Assembly (NCBI GenBank): GCA_905204225.1
Contig: CAJKZK010000009.1
Coordinates: 1 to 30,175, forward strand
From: an uncultured Bacillota bacterium
GTDB taxonomy: Bacteria > Bacillota_I > Bacilli_A > RFN20 > CAG-449
Direction: 5' to 3'
DNA length: 30,175 bases
Shown here one piece after another: positions 16,765-25,834 of the stretch. The position numbers and the translations under genes are program-made. Under the pieces are notes generated by a model. The model did not search any database and was not told the DNA's origin. It saw only the letters and a program-made list of their open reading frames with translations. How positions within the stretch are numbered: the stretch's first letter is position 1; the number at the start of each line of letters is the position of its first letter.

Positions 16765-17772
16765 ATGAAAAAAACATTAAAAGTTTTATGTGCATTAGCT
16801 TTATTTGCTACTGTACCTACTATGTTAGTTGCATGTGATAATGCAACATCATCTGTTGAAAATGAAAATCAACAAATTGTTAATGAAGCTTTAAAAAGTT
16901 TAACTTTAGCTTCAAATGTTACAAGTGATTTTCAATTGCCTTCAGTTGGAAAAGGTGGTGTAACTTTTGAATGGACATCAAATAATGACGCGATTAAATG
17001 TGAAGGAAATACCGCTAAAGTAACTCAATCAACTACAGAAGATGTTACTGTTACATTAACTGTTAAAGCAACTAAAGAAAATACTACATTAACAAGAGAA
17101 TTTACAGTTGTCGTAAGTAAAAAAGTCATTTCAACAGAATATATTACTGTTGCAGAAGCTTTATCTTCAGCAACAGGTACTGAAGTAACTGTTCGTGGTG
17201 TTGTCGCACAAATTCTTCATACAAATTCTAAAGCTGCAGATGCAAGTGGATTTTATATTGTAAGTGATGAGGCTGCTCTTTATTGTTTTGGCTCATCAAC
17301 AGCAGCAAAAGTTGAAAGAGGCGATGATGTTATTATTAAAGGTACAACTACAGCATATCCTGTTGCTTTAACTTTTACTACTCAAATAACAAACATTGAT
17401 TTAGTTGATACAGTTCAAAAAAATGCAAATTATACATTTGATATGACTAAACATGAAGTAAAAACTGTTGCTCAAATTAATGAATCAACTGAAGCAGCAG
17501 ATTATACTTCAAAAGTTGTTACTATAAAAAATGCTAGAATAAATAAATATGAAAAATATAATAGTTATTCTGTTTATGATTGGACAGATACACCAAATTA
17601 TTCAACAGATAAAAAAATAAATTTATATTCTTCTAGTGGAAATGGTGGAAAAGAATTTGCATGGCTTGATGAATATCTTGATAAAGCTGTCGATTTAGTT
17701 TTTGTTCTTAATTCTATGAGTGGTAAGAATGTTTGGAGAGGATCAGTTCTTCAAGTTTCATTACATCAATAA
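16765..17772 (+). CDS. Lipoprotein with Ig-like and OB-fold domains
   Basis: A 335-residue lipoprotein (lipobox LVAC, Cys24). Residues about 38-118 form a degenerate bacterial Ig-like domain of the FEWTSNNDAIK type. Residues about 125-205 form an OB-fold like that of the preceding nuclease (GTEVTVRGVVAQI, GDDVIIKGTTTAYP). A further OB-like segment follows (about 235-335), rich in Tyr, Asn and Lys. No catalytic residues are seen. Likely role is binding nucleic acid at the surface for the nuclease and transporter, inferred from fold and operon position. AAGGAG precedes the ATG. It is the last gene before the terminator at 17796. Confidence 0.8.
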   Translation: MKKTLKVLCALALFATVPTMLVACDNATSSVENENQQIVNEALKSLTLASNVTSDFQLPSVGKGGVTFEWTSNNDAIKCEGNTAKVTQSTTEDVTVTLTVKATKENTTLTREFTVVVSKKVISTEYITVAEALSSATGTEVTVRGVVAQILHTNSKAADASGFYIVSDEAALYCFGSSTAAKVERGDDVIIKGTTTAYPVALTFTTQITNIDLVDTVQKNANYTFDMTKHEVKTVAQINESTEAADYTSKVVTIKNARINKYEKYNSYSVYDWTDTPNYSTDKKINLYSSSGNGGKEFAWLDEYLDKAVDLVFVLNSMSGKNVWRGSVLQVSLHQ

Positions 17773-17795
17773 TCTATTTAAATAATAAATTAAAT

Positions 17796-17828
17796 AAGTA
17801 CTTATATTTCGATATAGGTACTTTTTTT
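17796..17828 (+). terminator. Strong Rho-independent terminator of the transporter-nuclease operon
   Basis: Twelve-pair stem AAGTACTTATAT with ATATAGGTACTT (one G-U pair), closed by the stable TTCG tetraloop, followed by seven T. It separates the 10342-17772 operon from the metallo-beta-lactamase gene. Confidence 0.9.
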
Positions 17829-17875
17829 ATATGAATTTTTTTTTGATATGGTAAAATGATATTGAGGTTATATAC

Positions 17876-19864
17876 ATGAAACATAGATTCCTTTTAATAT
17901 TAGGCTGTGCAACATTATTTTTGCCTAGTTGCACATTATCAAATAATCAACATGATGAAATAATTAATAATTATATTAATAATAATGAAATAAAAATAAA
18001 TAAAACATTATTTATAGATGGTATTAATTCATCTAATGAAGAAACATTTTTAATAAATAAAGAAGGTATTATTAATTCATATTCTACTATTTCTACTAAA
18101 TATTCTAATGTATGTAAAAATGAATACAATTTATATGAATATTCTAAAGGTGAAAATATTGTATATATAGAAGGGAACAATACTTATAATAAAAATTTTT
18201 CTAGTGAAAATATAATTGATTATATTGGTCTTAAAAATATTTTTGAAGAATCTAAAAATCAAAATGTTAAAAATCAAAAAATTCAAGGAATAATTGAAGC
18301 AAAACAATGTTTAGGAATTGTTAGATCTTTTTTACTAAATGTCGGTGAATTTAATAATAATTATGAAAATTATTTATTTGCTAGCAATATTAAATATGAA
18401 ATATATTTTGATTTTGAATCTAAAAAAATTACTTCTATAGATTTAAATGTTTTAGATATAGCACATTTCTTTAATCAAAATATAGCTGAAGCTACTTGGA
18501 TATTTTCATTTGTTGAATCTAATGATATTGAGCAAACTATTAATAATCATCCTTTTCCAAATATTAATAATGGTTCAAGTAATGAACAAATTATAAAAGA
18601 AAAAGGAATAGATTTTATTAAAGATTGTTATAGTGAAATAAAATATGTTTCTGATGATTTGTTTTTATATACTAATTCTATTATTTCTCCAAAATTAAAT
18701 TTTAAATATGAATCAAGTAATACAAATGTTATTGGTAATGATGGAAAATATTATTCAGTTAATGTTGATACAGAAGTTACGATTACAGTTCATTTACTTT
18801 ATTCATCTATTGAATATAGTAAATTAGATTTTACATTTTTAGCGGTTCCTAAAAAAAGCGGTACAGGTGATTTAGGTAGTCAAACTAATATGCTTTATAA
18901 AGGTAGAAAAGCAATTAATGATGTTAATATTTATTTTATAGAAATGCATAAAGAATATGGGGTATCTGTTTATGTTCAAGCAGGTGATTTTGATATGCTT
19001 CTTGATGCTGGCGCACCTGAAGATGGTGGATATGTTAATGATTTCTTACGTCGACATATTAGCGATGGTAGATTAGAATTAGTTGTCGCGTCACATCCTC
19101 ATAGTGATCATATGGGTGGTATGAATACAGCTTTATCCACCATAAAAAATATTACTTACGCAGTTGATTATGGTTGCATTAGAGATTATTCAGCTGTTAG
19201 CACTACAAGAGCTAGATTTAAACAAGCTGATAAATATTCTCCTGTTATTGATTGTGTTAATAATAGAAATGGGGCAAGAAAAGTATTATATATTACTAAT
19301 GATATGTATGTAACATTTCTAAATACTGGTTATTATGAAGAAGAAGATAAAGATATTAGTTCTTATGATGGCCATGAAATAAATAATACTTCTGTCGCTT
19401 TAATATTAACTTATAAAAATCAAAATTTCTTTTTTGCAGGTGATTTAGAAAATGAAGCACAAAGTTCTATGCTAAATAGAGAAAATATATCTAAATTAGA
19501 TGTTCTTACTTCAAGTCATCATGGATCATCTAACGCTAATGGGACTCCATTATTAAGTAAAACAAGGCCTAATGTTTCTGTTATTTCAACTGCTTTAATT
19601 GAAAGAGGTAGTAAAACTAGTCAAGCATTAGATCAAACTCATCCTATTGGTTCTGCTTTAAAAAATTTAATAAAGTATTCAAATAAAGTTTATTGTAATT
19701 TTACTACTGGTACTTTACAAGTTACTTTAAATGGTGGAGTAGATGTAAAAGGATTAGGAGTAAGTAAACCATATTATTTAGATGGTGTTGCAGTTACTGG
19801 GGAAGAAAACCTTGAATTTAAATATACTAAATATGCAAAAAGATATAGATCTAAATATATTTAA
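17876..19864 (+). CDS. Surface lipoprotein with ComEC-like metallo-beta-lactamase domain
   Basis: A 662-residue lipoprotein (lipobox LPSC, Cys19). Residues 20-240 are unrecognised. Residues about 240-325 form a degenerate Ig-like domain whose core (FKYESSNTNV) resembles that of the preceding lipoprotein. Residues about 345-620 form a metallo-beta-lactamase fold: HPHSDH at 407-412 with the GG that follows, D523 in FFFAGDLE, and HH at 548-549 in SSHHGSSNANG. This is the ComEC/Rec2 soluble-domain pattern, proposed to degrade or process the non-transported DNA strand, here without the membrane channel. It should be a metal-dependent phosphodiesterase at the surface. An extended -10 (TGGTAAAAT) lies before GAGG and the ATG, so it can be transcribed alone. 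Confidence 0.85.
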   Translation: MKHRFLLILGCATLFLPSCTLSNNQHDEIINNYINNNEIKINKTLFIDGINSSNEETFLINKEGIINSYSTISTKYSNVCKNEYNLYEYSKGENIVYIEGNNTYNKNFSSENIIDYIGLKNIFEESKNQNVKNQKIQGIIEAKQCLGIVRSFLLNVGEFNNNYENYLFASNIKYEIYFDFESKKITSIDLNVLDIAHFFNQNIAEATWIFSFVESNDIEQTINNHPFPNINNGSSNEQIIKEKGIDFIKDCYSEIKYVSDDLFLYTNSIISPKLNFKYESSNTNVIGNDGKYYSVNVDTEVTITVHLLYSSIEYSKLDFTFLAVPKKSGTGDLGSQTNMLYKGRKAINDVNIYFIEMHKEYGVSVYVQAGDFDMLLDAGAPEDGGYVNDFLRRHISDGRLELVVASHPHSDHMGGMNTALSTIKNITYAVDYGCIRDYSAVSTTRARFKQADKYSPVIDCVNNRNGARKVLYITNDMYVTFLNTGYYEEEDKDISSYDGHEINNTSVALILTYKNQNFFFAGDLENEAQSSMLNRENISKLDVLTSSHHGSSNANGTPLLSKTRPNVSVISTALIERGSKTSQALDQTHPIGSALKNLIKYSNKVYCNFTTGTLQVTLNGGVDVKGLGVSKPYYLDGVAVTGEENLEFKYTKYAKRYRSKYI

Positions 19865-19919
19865 ATATTTATTTTTTATTTTGCATATTTTATAATGGTA
19901 TTAAAGGAGGAGGGAGAAT

Positions 19920-20381
19920 ATGTTTTTATTAGATACTATAACAAACCAAAATATAATGTTAATGGTTATTTGGATATTGGTTTTTTTAATAGCATTAGCT
20001 ATTGAAATTGCTACTCAAGAATTAGTTAGTATTTGGTTTTCTTTAAGTGCAATTGTTCCACTTATTTTAGCAGCTTTTAATATTAGTTATATTTGGCAAC
20101 TTTTAGTGTATGCAATTGTTTCTGCTATATTATTTGTTTTGAGTGAAAAACTAATTAAGAAAAAAATAAAAACTCATAAAAATGCAACTAATGCTGATTC
20201 ATTAATTGGTAATGAAATAAAAGTTTTAAAAGAAGTAGGTCCTAATCAAAATGGAGAAGGAAAAATAAGAGATATTATTTGGACAATTAAATCAGATGAT
20301 ATTATTAAAGAAGACGAAGTTGCTATTGTTAAAGAAATAAAAGGAAATTCATTAATTGTTGTTAAAAAGGAGGATAAATAA
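19920..20381 (+). CDS. NfeD-like membrane protein
   Basis: A 153-residue protein with two or three hydrophobic helices (about 12-75), then a C-terminal OB-type beta domain (about 88-150) with LIGNEIKVLKEVG, the G-E-G-K-I turn and VAIVKEIKGNSLIV. This is the short NfeD form that pairs with SPFH proteins in membrane microdomain and stress functions. TATAAT at 19891-19896 and AAGGAGG at 19904-19910 precede the ATG, so this gene likely starts the two-gene unit with 20384-21319. Confidence 0.88.
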   Translation: MFLLDTITNQNIMLMVIWILVFLIALAIEIATQELVSIWFSLSAIVPLILAAFNISYIWQLLVYAIVSAILFVLSEKLIKKKIKTHKNATNADSLIGNEIKVLKEVGPNQNGEGKIRDIIWTIKSDDIIKEDEVAIVKEIKGNSLIVVKKEDK

Positions 20382-20383
20382 TT

Positions 20384-21319
20384 ATGTTTTTAGCTGATGA
20401 ATTAGGAGCAGGATTAATTACTTTAATTGTGCTTTTATCTATTATTATTATTGCTGTTATTATTGTTTTTGTTAGATGTATTGTTGTCGTGCCTCAAGCA
20501 CATGCTTTGATTGTTCAAAGACTTGGAAAATACCATACTACTTTAGATGCAGGTTTTCATGTTTTATGTCCAATTATTGATTCTAAAGCAAAAATGGTTT
20601 CTTTAAAAGAAACTGTTGCAGATTTTAAACCTCAACCTGTTATTACTAAAGATAATGTTACTATGCAAATTGATACAGTTGTTTATTATCAAATTACTGA
20701 TCCAAAATTATATACTTATGGTGTTGATAATCCAATTAATGCAATTGAGAATTTATCTGCGACAACATTACGTAATTTAATTGGTGATCTTGAACTTGAC
20801 CAAACATTAACAAGTAGAGATACAATTAATCAAAAAATGAGACTTATTCTTGATGAAGCTACTGATCCATGGGGAATTAAAGTTAATCGTGTTGAATTAA
20901 AAAATATTCTTCCACCAAAAGATATTCAAGAAGCAATGGAAAAACAAATGCGTGCTGAAAGACAAAAACGTGAAGCAATTTTAACTGCTGAAGGTGAAAA
21001 ACAAGCGGCAATTTTAACTGCTGAAGGTAAAAAAGAAGCTGCTATATTAAATGCTGAAGCTACTAGAATTCAAGCTGTTAAAGAAGCTGAAGGTCAAGCA
21101 GAAGCAATTTTAAAAATTGCAGAAGCAACTGCTGAAGGAATTAAAAGAATAAATGAAGCAAATCCTAGTGCAGAATATTTAGCATTAGAAGGATTTAAAT
21201 CATTAGAAAAAGTTGCTGATGGTCAATCAACTAAAATAGTTGTACCAACAGACATTGCTAATGTTACTGGTTTATTAGCTTCTTTAAAAGAAACAATAGC
21301 TAATGATAAGAAAAAATAA
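20384..21319 (+). CDS. SPFH/Band 7 (stomatin-like) membrane protein
   Basis: A 311-residue stomatin/prohibitin relative that oligomerises on the inner face of the membrane and organises microdomains, often with NfeD. It has one N-terminal hydrophobic helix (about 12-33), the Band 7 domain (about 35-195, with VPQAHALIVQRLGKYHTTL and a VVYYQITDP strand), and an alanine/glutamate-rich coiled coil (about 195-265) with repeated AILTAEG-type units typical of QmcA/HflK-like proteins. It starts three bases after the NfeD gene, with AAGGAGG upstream. A terminator follows. Confidence 0.95.
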   Translation: MFLADELGAGLITLIVLLSIIIIAVIIVFVRCIVVVPQAHALIVQRLGKYHTTLDAGFHVLCPIIDSKAKMVSLKETVADFKPQPVITKDNVTMQIDTVVYYQITDPKLYTYGVDNPINAIENLSATTLRNLIGDLELDQTLTSRDTINQKMRLILDEATDPWGIKVNRVELKNILPPKDIQEAMEKQMRAERQKREAILTAEGEKQAAILTAEGKKEAAILNAEATRIQAVKEAEGQAEAILKIAEATAEGIKRINEANPSAEYLALEGFKSLEKVADGQSTKIVVPTDIANVTGLLASLKETIANDKKK

Positions 21320-21340
21320 TATATAAAATTAATTAAAAGG

Positions 21341-21366
21341 AAAACAGCCCACCAAGGCTGTTTTTT
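21341..21366. terminator. Bidirectional Rho-independent terminator
   Basis: AAAACAGCC pairs with GGCTGTTTT around a six-base loop, with T runs on both strands. It serves the SPFH gene on the plus strand and the convergent VanZ-Ig gene (minus), whose stop lies 38 bases away. Confidence 0.88.
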
Positions 21367-21403
21367 GATTTTTATGAGAATGATATTTATGAAACAAGAA
21401 TAA

Positions 21404-24121
21404 TTATTTTTGTTTCTTTTTTAAATTTTTTATTATAAAAATAATGATTATAATCGTACTAGATATAATAAATCCTGTAGAGTCAATTAATACATCAGTT
21501 AATGAACCTACTCTACCAGGAACAAATAATTGTATTAGTTCAGTTAAAAAAGCTAAACCAATTCCTTGAAGATAATTAATTGGTAAAGTAAATTTCCATT
21601 TTTTTGAATCAAAATATAATATATAAGTTAAAGAAGAGAAGATACCTAAGACTAAGAACGCTCCAAAATGACCAATACTTTTTCTTACTTTTAAAAAGAA
21701 TGAATTTAAATCTGTAATTAATAATTGAGGTTTTATTTCAAAAATAATTTCAATATCTACATGATTAAGTATTTTTTCACCTGTTGATATTGAATATAAA
21801 TATTTTGGAGATTTACCATCATAACATGTGGCATGAATAATTACTTCACCTGTTTTGAAAAATGATATATTGCCATCTAAACCAATTTTAGCGATAGTTT
21901 CATCACTTGAAGTATAATTTATCGTAAAATATGAAGAAGAAGCTGTATTGAGGTTTATTTTGAGATTTATAGAAGAATTATTGATAACAGAATAATTATT
22001 ATCTTTAATTTTAGTTATATTATTTCCAGATAAAGTATATGGTTCTTGATTTAATCTAACATAATTATAAATACCAATTTCTATTTCTTTAGTTAAAGAA
22101 GAAATTGTATCTTTAATAAGAATTTTTGTTTTTCCTATATTAAGAGGATTAATTTTATATTTATCATTAATTTTAGTTATTTTTATGATATTTTCATCAT
22201 TAGAAGTAACTATAATATTTGTGTTATTTATTTTGTTAATATCTATTTCTTTATTTCTTATTTTTGTTAATTCTTCTTTATCAATTTTAGATAGATTTTG
22301 ATTAAATAATTCTTTATCAAGAATGTTATAAGCAAAAGGCTTTATATAATAATTTGCTAAAGGAGATAAAGTAAATTTAGTAGGATTATCTAAAGCAATA
22401 TAATCTGATTTATTAACAATATTGCAACTTAATAATAAATTTTGATTAGTTAAAGAAGTTTCTAAAACATTAATATTTATTGATTTTGTATATAATATTT
22501 CATCATTTATTAATGCATTAATACTAATGTTATAATTACCTTTATCAAGTGATATAATTTCAAATTCATTTTTATTTAATTTATTAATAATTATTGAAGA
22601 AGGAGTAATAAAAGAATAATCTTGATAATTAGTATTAAATTTAATATTTTGTTTTTCTTTTAAATTAATATTTATATCTTCTATTGAATAATCCTCATAA
22701 CAATTAATTTCGGTTTTATTGATGATACCAGTATTTTTATTTATATATATTAAGTTATATTTACCTATTTCATTAAATACATAATTATTATCAATTTCTT
22801 TAATATAATTATTATTTTCAATATAATAAGCAACATTATTATTAAATTCAATTATTGAACTTAGTTTGTTGTTTAATTGGATATTTAATGTATTACTTAA
22901 ATTATATTCAAAATCTTCTAATGGTGAATGGACTTCTACTTCAATTTCTTTATTGATATTTGAATTAGAAATAATAATTGATGTTTTACCTACATTTTTA
23001 GGAATTATAATATTTTTATTTATTTCTACTATAGATTCATCATTACTTTTATAATTAAAATCATCTACATAATATTTTTGATTTGGATTTAAATATATTT
23101 GATTATTAATACCTTTAACTAAATAAGGAATAAGAGGATTTATATTAGATATTATTTCTTTATTTTTTATTTCTATATTAAAATCTTTAGATAAATTATA
23201 TTTATTTAATTTTAAAGTAATTATGTTGTTTTTTGATGGTATTAATCCTTTTATTTTATTATCAATTATCTCTATATTATTACTTGTAGAAGATAATGAA
23301 TAATCTATATATGTTGGATATGATGGATTAAAGTTAATTGTAGGAGAAATAATTTGATCAACATAAATAGTTTCATTATTAATACTAAAGTCTTTTATAT
23401 CATTTATATATGGCTCTTTAATTATAATATTTAATTCATTAATTATATCATCATGAATTATTTTTAATTTAGTTATTTTATTATAAGAATGTTTAAGAGG
23501 AATAATATAATTGTTTTCAATTTTTAAATATTCATTATTATCTAAAATATAATTAACATTTTTATTAGTAGTGTTATTAGGAATAAATTCGTTATTGATA
23601 TTATATATTAAAGAATTTTCTAATATATAAGCATTTAAATCGTTATCAAATAAAGCATTAGTAATACTTGTTTTAAATTTAGTAGCAATTACTTCTTTAA
23701 CATTAATCTCAATATTATCAAAAAGATGAGGATATTCTTTATTTCTTACTTCAATATTAACTATTCCTTTTTTTAAAAAATTAATTTTTCCTGTATTATC
23801 AATTTTAGCAATTTCTTCATTGCTAGAAGAATAAATTAAAGAAGTAAAAGTAGTATTATTAGGTTCTAATGTAGTTTTTAAAGAATAAGAATCATAAACA
23901 AAAACATCATTAAAATCATTTTTATTTTCAATGATTAATTTAGTTGGTTCTATTTTTTTAGATTGATCACCAGATATATCATTAAAAACATTAGCGATTG
24001 TGCCACCTACAGCGTTACTTTGATTAGTAGATGAATCACCAGTAATACATGATTCAAAAATTAAAGTAATACTTAAAGCAATATAGATGATTAAACAAGA
24101 TAACTTTAATATTCTTTTCAT
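21404..24121 (-). CDS. Giant cell-surface protein: Ig-like repeats with a C-terminal VanZ-like domain
   Basis: A 905-residue membrane protein. An N-terminal hydrophobic segment (about 5-23) ends in FESC, which is not a normal lipobox, so it is probably a membrane anchor or signal sequence. Residues about 50-790 are beta-rich with several BIG2-like cores (YSSSNEEIAKIDNTGKI near the start; YTSSDETIAKIGLDGNI near the end). The last 99 residues (about 807-905) form a VanZ-like domain with three helices, RKSIGHFGAF, TELIQLFVPGR and DVLIDSTGF. VanZ proteins affect lipid or glycopeptide handling at the membrane. The ATG at 24121 is chosen over 24142 because AAGG precedes it. Composition is asparagine- and isoleucine-heavy. 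Substrate or partner unknown. Confidence 0.8.
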   Translation of the reverse strand: MKRILKLSCLIIYIALSITLIFESCITGDSSTNQSNAVGGTIANVFNDISGDQSKKIEPTKLIIENKNDFNDVFVYDSYSLKTTLEPNNTTFTSLIYSSSNEEIAKIDNTGKINFLKKGIVNIEVRNKEYPHLFDNIEINVKEVIATKFKTSITNALFDNDLNAYILENSLIYNINNEFIPNNTTNKNVNYILDNNEYLKIENNYIIPLKHSYNKITKLKIIHDDIINELNIIIKEPYINDIKDFSINNETIYVDQIISPTINFNPSYPTYIDYSLSSTSNNIEIIDNKIKGLIPSKNNIITLKLNKYNLSKDFNIEIKNKEIISNINPLIPYLVKGINNQIYLNPNQKYYVDDFNYKSNDESIVEINKNIIIPKNVGKTSIIISNSNINKEIEVEVHSPLEDFEYNLSNTLNIQLNNKLSSIIEFNNNVAYYIENNNYIKEIDNNYVFNEIGKYNLIYINKNTGIINKTEINCYEDYSIEDININLKEKQNIKFNTNYQDYSFITPSSIIINKLNKNEFEIISLDKGNYNISINALINDEILYTKSININVLETSLTNQNLLLSCNIVNKSDYIALDNPTKFTLSPLANYYIKPFAYNILDKELFNQNLSKIDKEELTKIRNKEIDINKINNTNIIVTSNDENIIKITKINDKYKINPLNIGKTKILIKDTISSLTKEIEIGIYNYVRLNQEPYTLSGNNITKIKDNNYSVINNSSINLKINLNTASSSYFTINYTSSDETIAKIGLDGNISFFKTGEVIIHATCYDGKSPKYLYSISTGEKILNHVDIEIIFEIKPQLLITDLNSFFLKVRKSIGHFGAFLVLGIFSSLTYILYFDSKKWKFTLPINYLQGIGLAFLTELIQLFVPGRVGSLTDVLIDSTGFIISSTIIIIIFIIKNLKKKQK

Positions 24122-24237
24122 AATAAACCTTATAAAATGCACATTAATTATAAAATAATTATTATTAAAACTAAAGCAATATAATTTTACTTTATTAATT
24201 TAATTGTATAAAATAAATATGTTTAAAGGTGAAAAAT

Positions 24238-25602
24238 ATGAAGAAGAAAAATGTTAATATAGAATTTATTGGTGAATGTATTGATTTATCTAGTGATGGT
24301 AAAGGTGTAGTTAAATATAATTCTATTGTCGGATTTGTTGATAATTTTTTACCTGGAGAAAAAGCAGAAATAATAATTACATATTTAAAAAAAGATATAT
24401 TTTTTGGTAAAGTAAAAAATTATATTGTTCTTTCTAAAAATAGAATTAAACCAAAATGTCCTTATTTTTATGAATGTGGTGGTTGTTCTATTATGCATTT
24501 AAGTTATGATGAACAATTAAAATATAAACAAAATAAAGTTCAAGAATGTTTAAAAAGAATAGGTGGTATTAATATAAATGTTCAACCTACTATTGGTATG
24601 TCAGACCCATATTGTTATAGAAATAAGATTCAAATGCCTATAAAACTTTCTAAAAAAGGTAAAATTGTTTCAGGCTTTTATAAAGAAAAAACTCATGATA
24701 TTGTACCAATAGAAACATGTGAAATAGAAAATAAAAAGGCAGATAAAATTCTTATTTCTATTAAATCATTAATGAAAAAATATAAAATATTACCTTATGA
24801 TGAAGATAAAAGAAAAGGTGTTATTAGACATGTTTTAATTAGAACATCTTTTCATTATGATGAAATAATGGTAGTGCTAGTTACTAATGTTGATGTATTC
24901 CCTGGTAGAAATGATTTTATTAAAGAATTAAAAAAACTTAATCCAGAAATCACCACTATAGTGCAAAATATTAATTCTCGTGACACTAATGTTATTCTTG
25001 GTGAAAAACAAAGAATATTGTTTGGGAAAGGTTATATTAATGATGAATTATGTTCAATTAAATTTAAAATATCACCTAAATCATTTTATCAAGTAAATCC
25101 TCTTCAAACAGAAAAATTATATTCTTTAGCAATTGAAAAAGCTAATATTAATAAAAATGATTTAGTTTTAGATGCTTATTGTGGAATAGGTACAATTGGT
25201 TTAATTGCTTCTAAATTTGCAAAAGAAGTAGTAGGTGTAGAAATTGTTAAAGAAGCAGTAATTGATGCATATAATAACGCTAAAAACAATAATATAGATA
25301 ACGCTAAATTTTATGTTGGTGATGCTGGAGAATTTATTCTTAATGAATATAATCAAGGTGTTAAATATGATGTAGTAATTATGGATCCTCCTAGAAAAGG
25401 AGCAAGTGAAGAATTTTTATCTATTTTAATTAAAACTAAACCATCAAGAATAGTATATGTTTCTTGTGATCCTGCTACATTAGCTAGAGATTTAAAATAT
25501 TTATCTTCTTTATATGATATTGTTTCAGTAAATCCAGTTGATATGTTTCCTCATACTTTCCATGTTGAGAATGTGGTGTTGCTCAATAAGAAAAATGACT
25601 GA
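24238..25602 (+). CDS. rlmD: 23S rRNA (uracil-5-)-methyltransferase, RlmD/RumA family
   Basis: SAM-dependent C5-methylation of uridine in 23S rRNA (m5U1939 in E. coli; RlmCD in Bacillus does two sites). 454 residues: TRAM domain (about 5-60), 4Fe-4S ligands C74, C80, C83 and C161, SAM site LDAYCGIGTIGL (about 310), MDPPRKG, and catalytic C410 in VSCDPATLARD. The ATG at 24238 is chosen over GTG 24229, since AAAGGTG lies at 24225-24231. The last eleven codons (from 25567) switch to G/C-ending codons, unlike the rest of the gene. This suggests that the 3' end was replaced during integration of the downstream foreign DNA. Confidence 0.95.
   Translation: MKKKNVNIEFIGECIDLSSDGKGVVKYNSIVGFVDNFLPGEKAEIIITYLKKDIFFGKVKNYIVLSKNRIKPKCPYFYECGGCSIMHLSYDEQLKYKQNKVQECLKRIGGININVQPTIGMSDPYCYRNKIQMPIKLSKKGKIVSGFYKEKTHDIVPIETCEIENKKADKILISIKSLMKKYKILPYDEDKRKGVIRHVLIRTSFHYDEIMVVLVTNVDVFPGRNDFIKELKKLNPEITTIVQNINSRDTNVILGEKQRILFGKGYINDELCSIKFKISPKSFYQVNPLQTEKLYSLAIEKANINKNDLVLDAYCGIGTIGLIASKFAKEVVGVEIVKEAVIDAYNNAKNNNIDNAKFYVGDAGEFILNEYNQGVKYDVVIMDPPRKGASEEFLSILIKTKPSRIVYVSCDPATLARDLKYLSSLYDIVSVNPVDMFPHTFHVENVVLLNKKND
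25561..25577 (+). repeat. Left att-like direct repeat in the rlmD 3' end
   Basis: CATGTTGAGAATGTGGT matches the segment at 26952-26968 in 15 of 17 positions. It lies at the HVENVV codons of rlmD. The corresponding HVECVVL codons of rumA are the known target of integrative elements in streptococci. The match could still be chance; two mismatches are at the centre. Confidence 0.4.
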
Positions 25603-25834
25603 AAAAGCCCAGTAATACTGTGGTTTTCGGGCGATCGGACAAATTTGGCATCGAGCAGTGTGAACGCTTTTCGGTAACTTATCTAAAGGTAGATCGGGTA
25701 AAAAATGTGAGAGTTGGGTTGCCGAGTTAGATGTTGTGGTAGTTGTGGCTGTGAGATGGATGCCATGATAAAACAAGGCTTCCTCACTTCCATCAGTGGC
25801 GGGAGCGATAATATAGTAAAAGAGGTGGTAATTT
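25603..25834. other. Non-coding leader of the foreign segment
   Basis: 232 bases of visibly higher GC than the surroundings. They hold the weak hairpin at the left and the ribosome site AGAGGTGG (25821-25828) of the methyltransferase at the right. Reading frames across it look like chance frames. I see no RNA gene. Confidence 0.5.
25605..25631. terminator. Possible terminator-like hairpin after rlmD
   Basis: GCCCAGTAATACTG...GGGC gives a weak stem with T runs on either strand (GGGCTTTTTC on the minus strand). The core CAGT-AAT-ACTG is only four pairs. It may end rlmD transcription or belong to the foreign DNA. Confidence 0.3.

Noticed and set aside
17876..19864. Full ComEC DNA channel
   Set aside because: No multi-helix membrane domain is present, only a lipobox and a soluble MBL domain.
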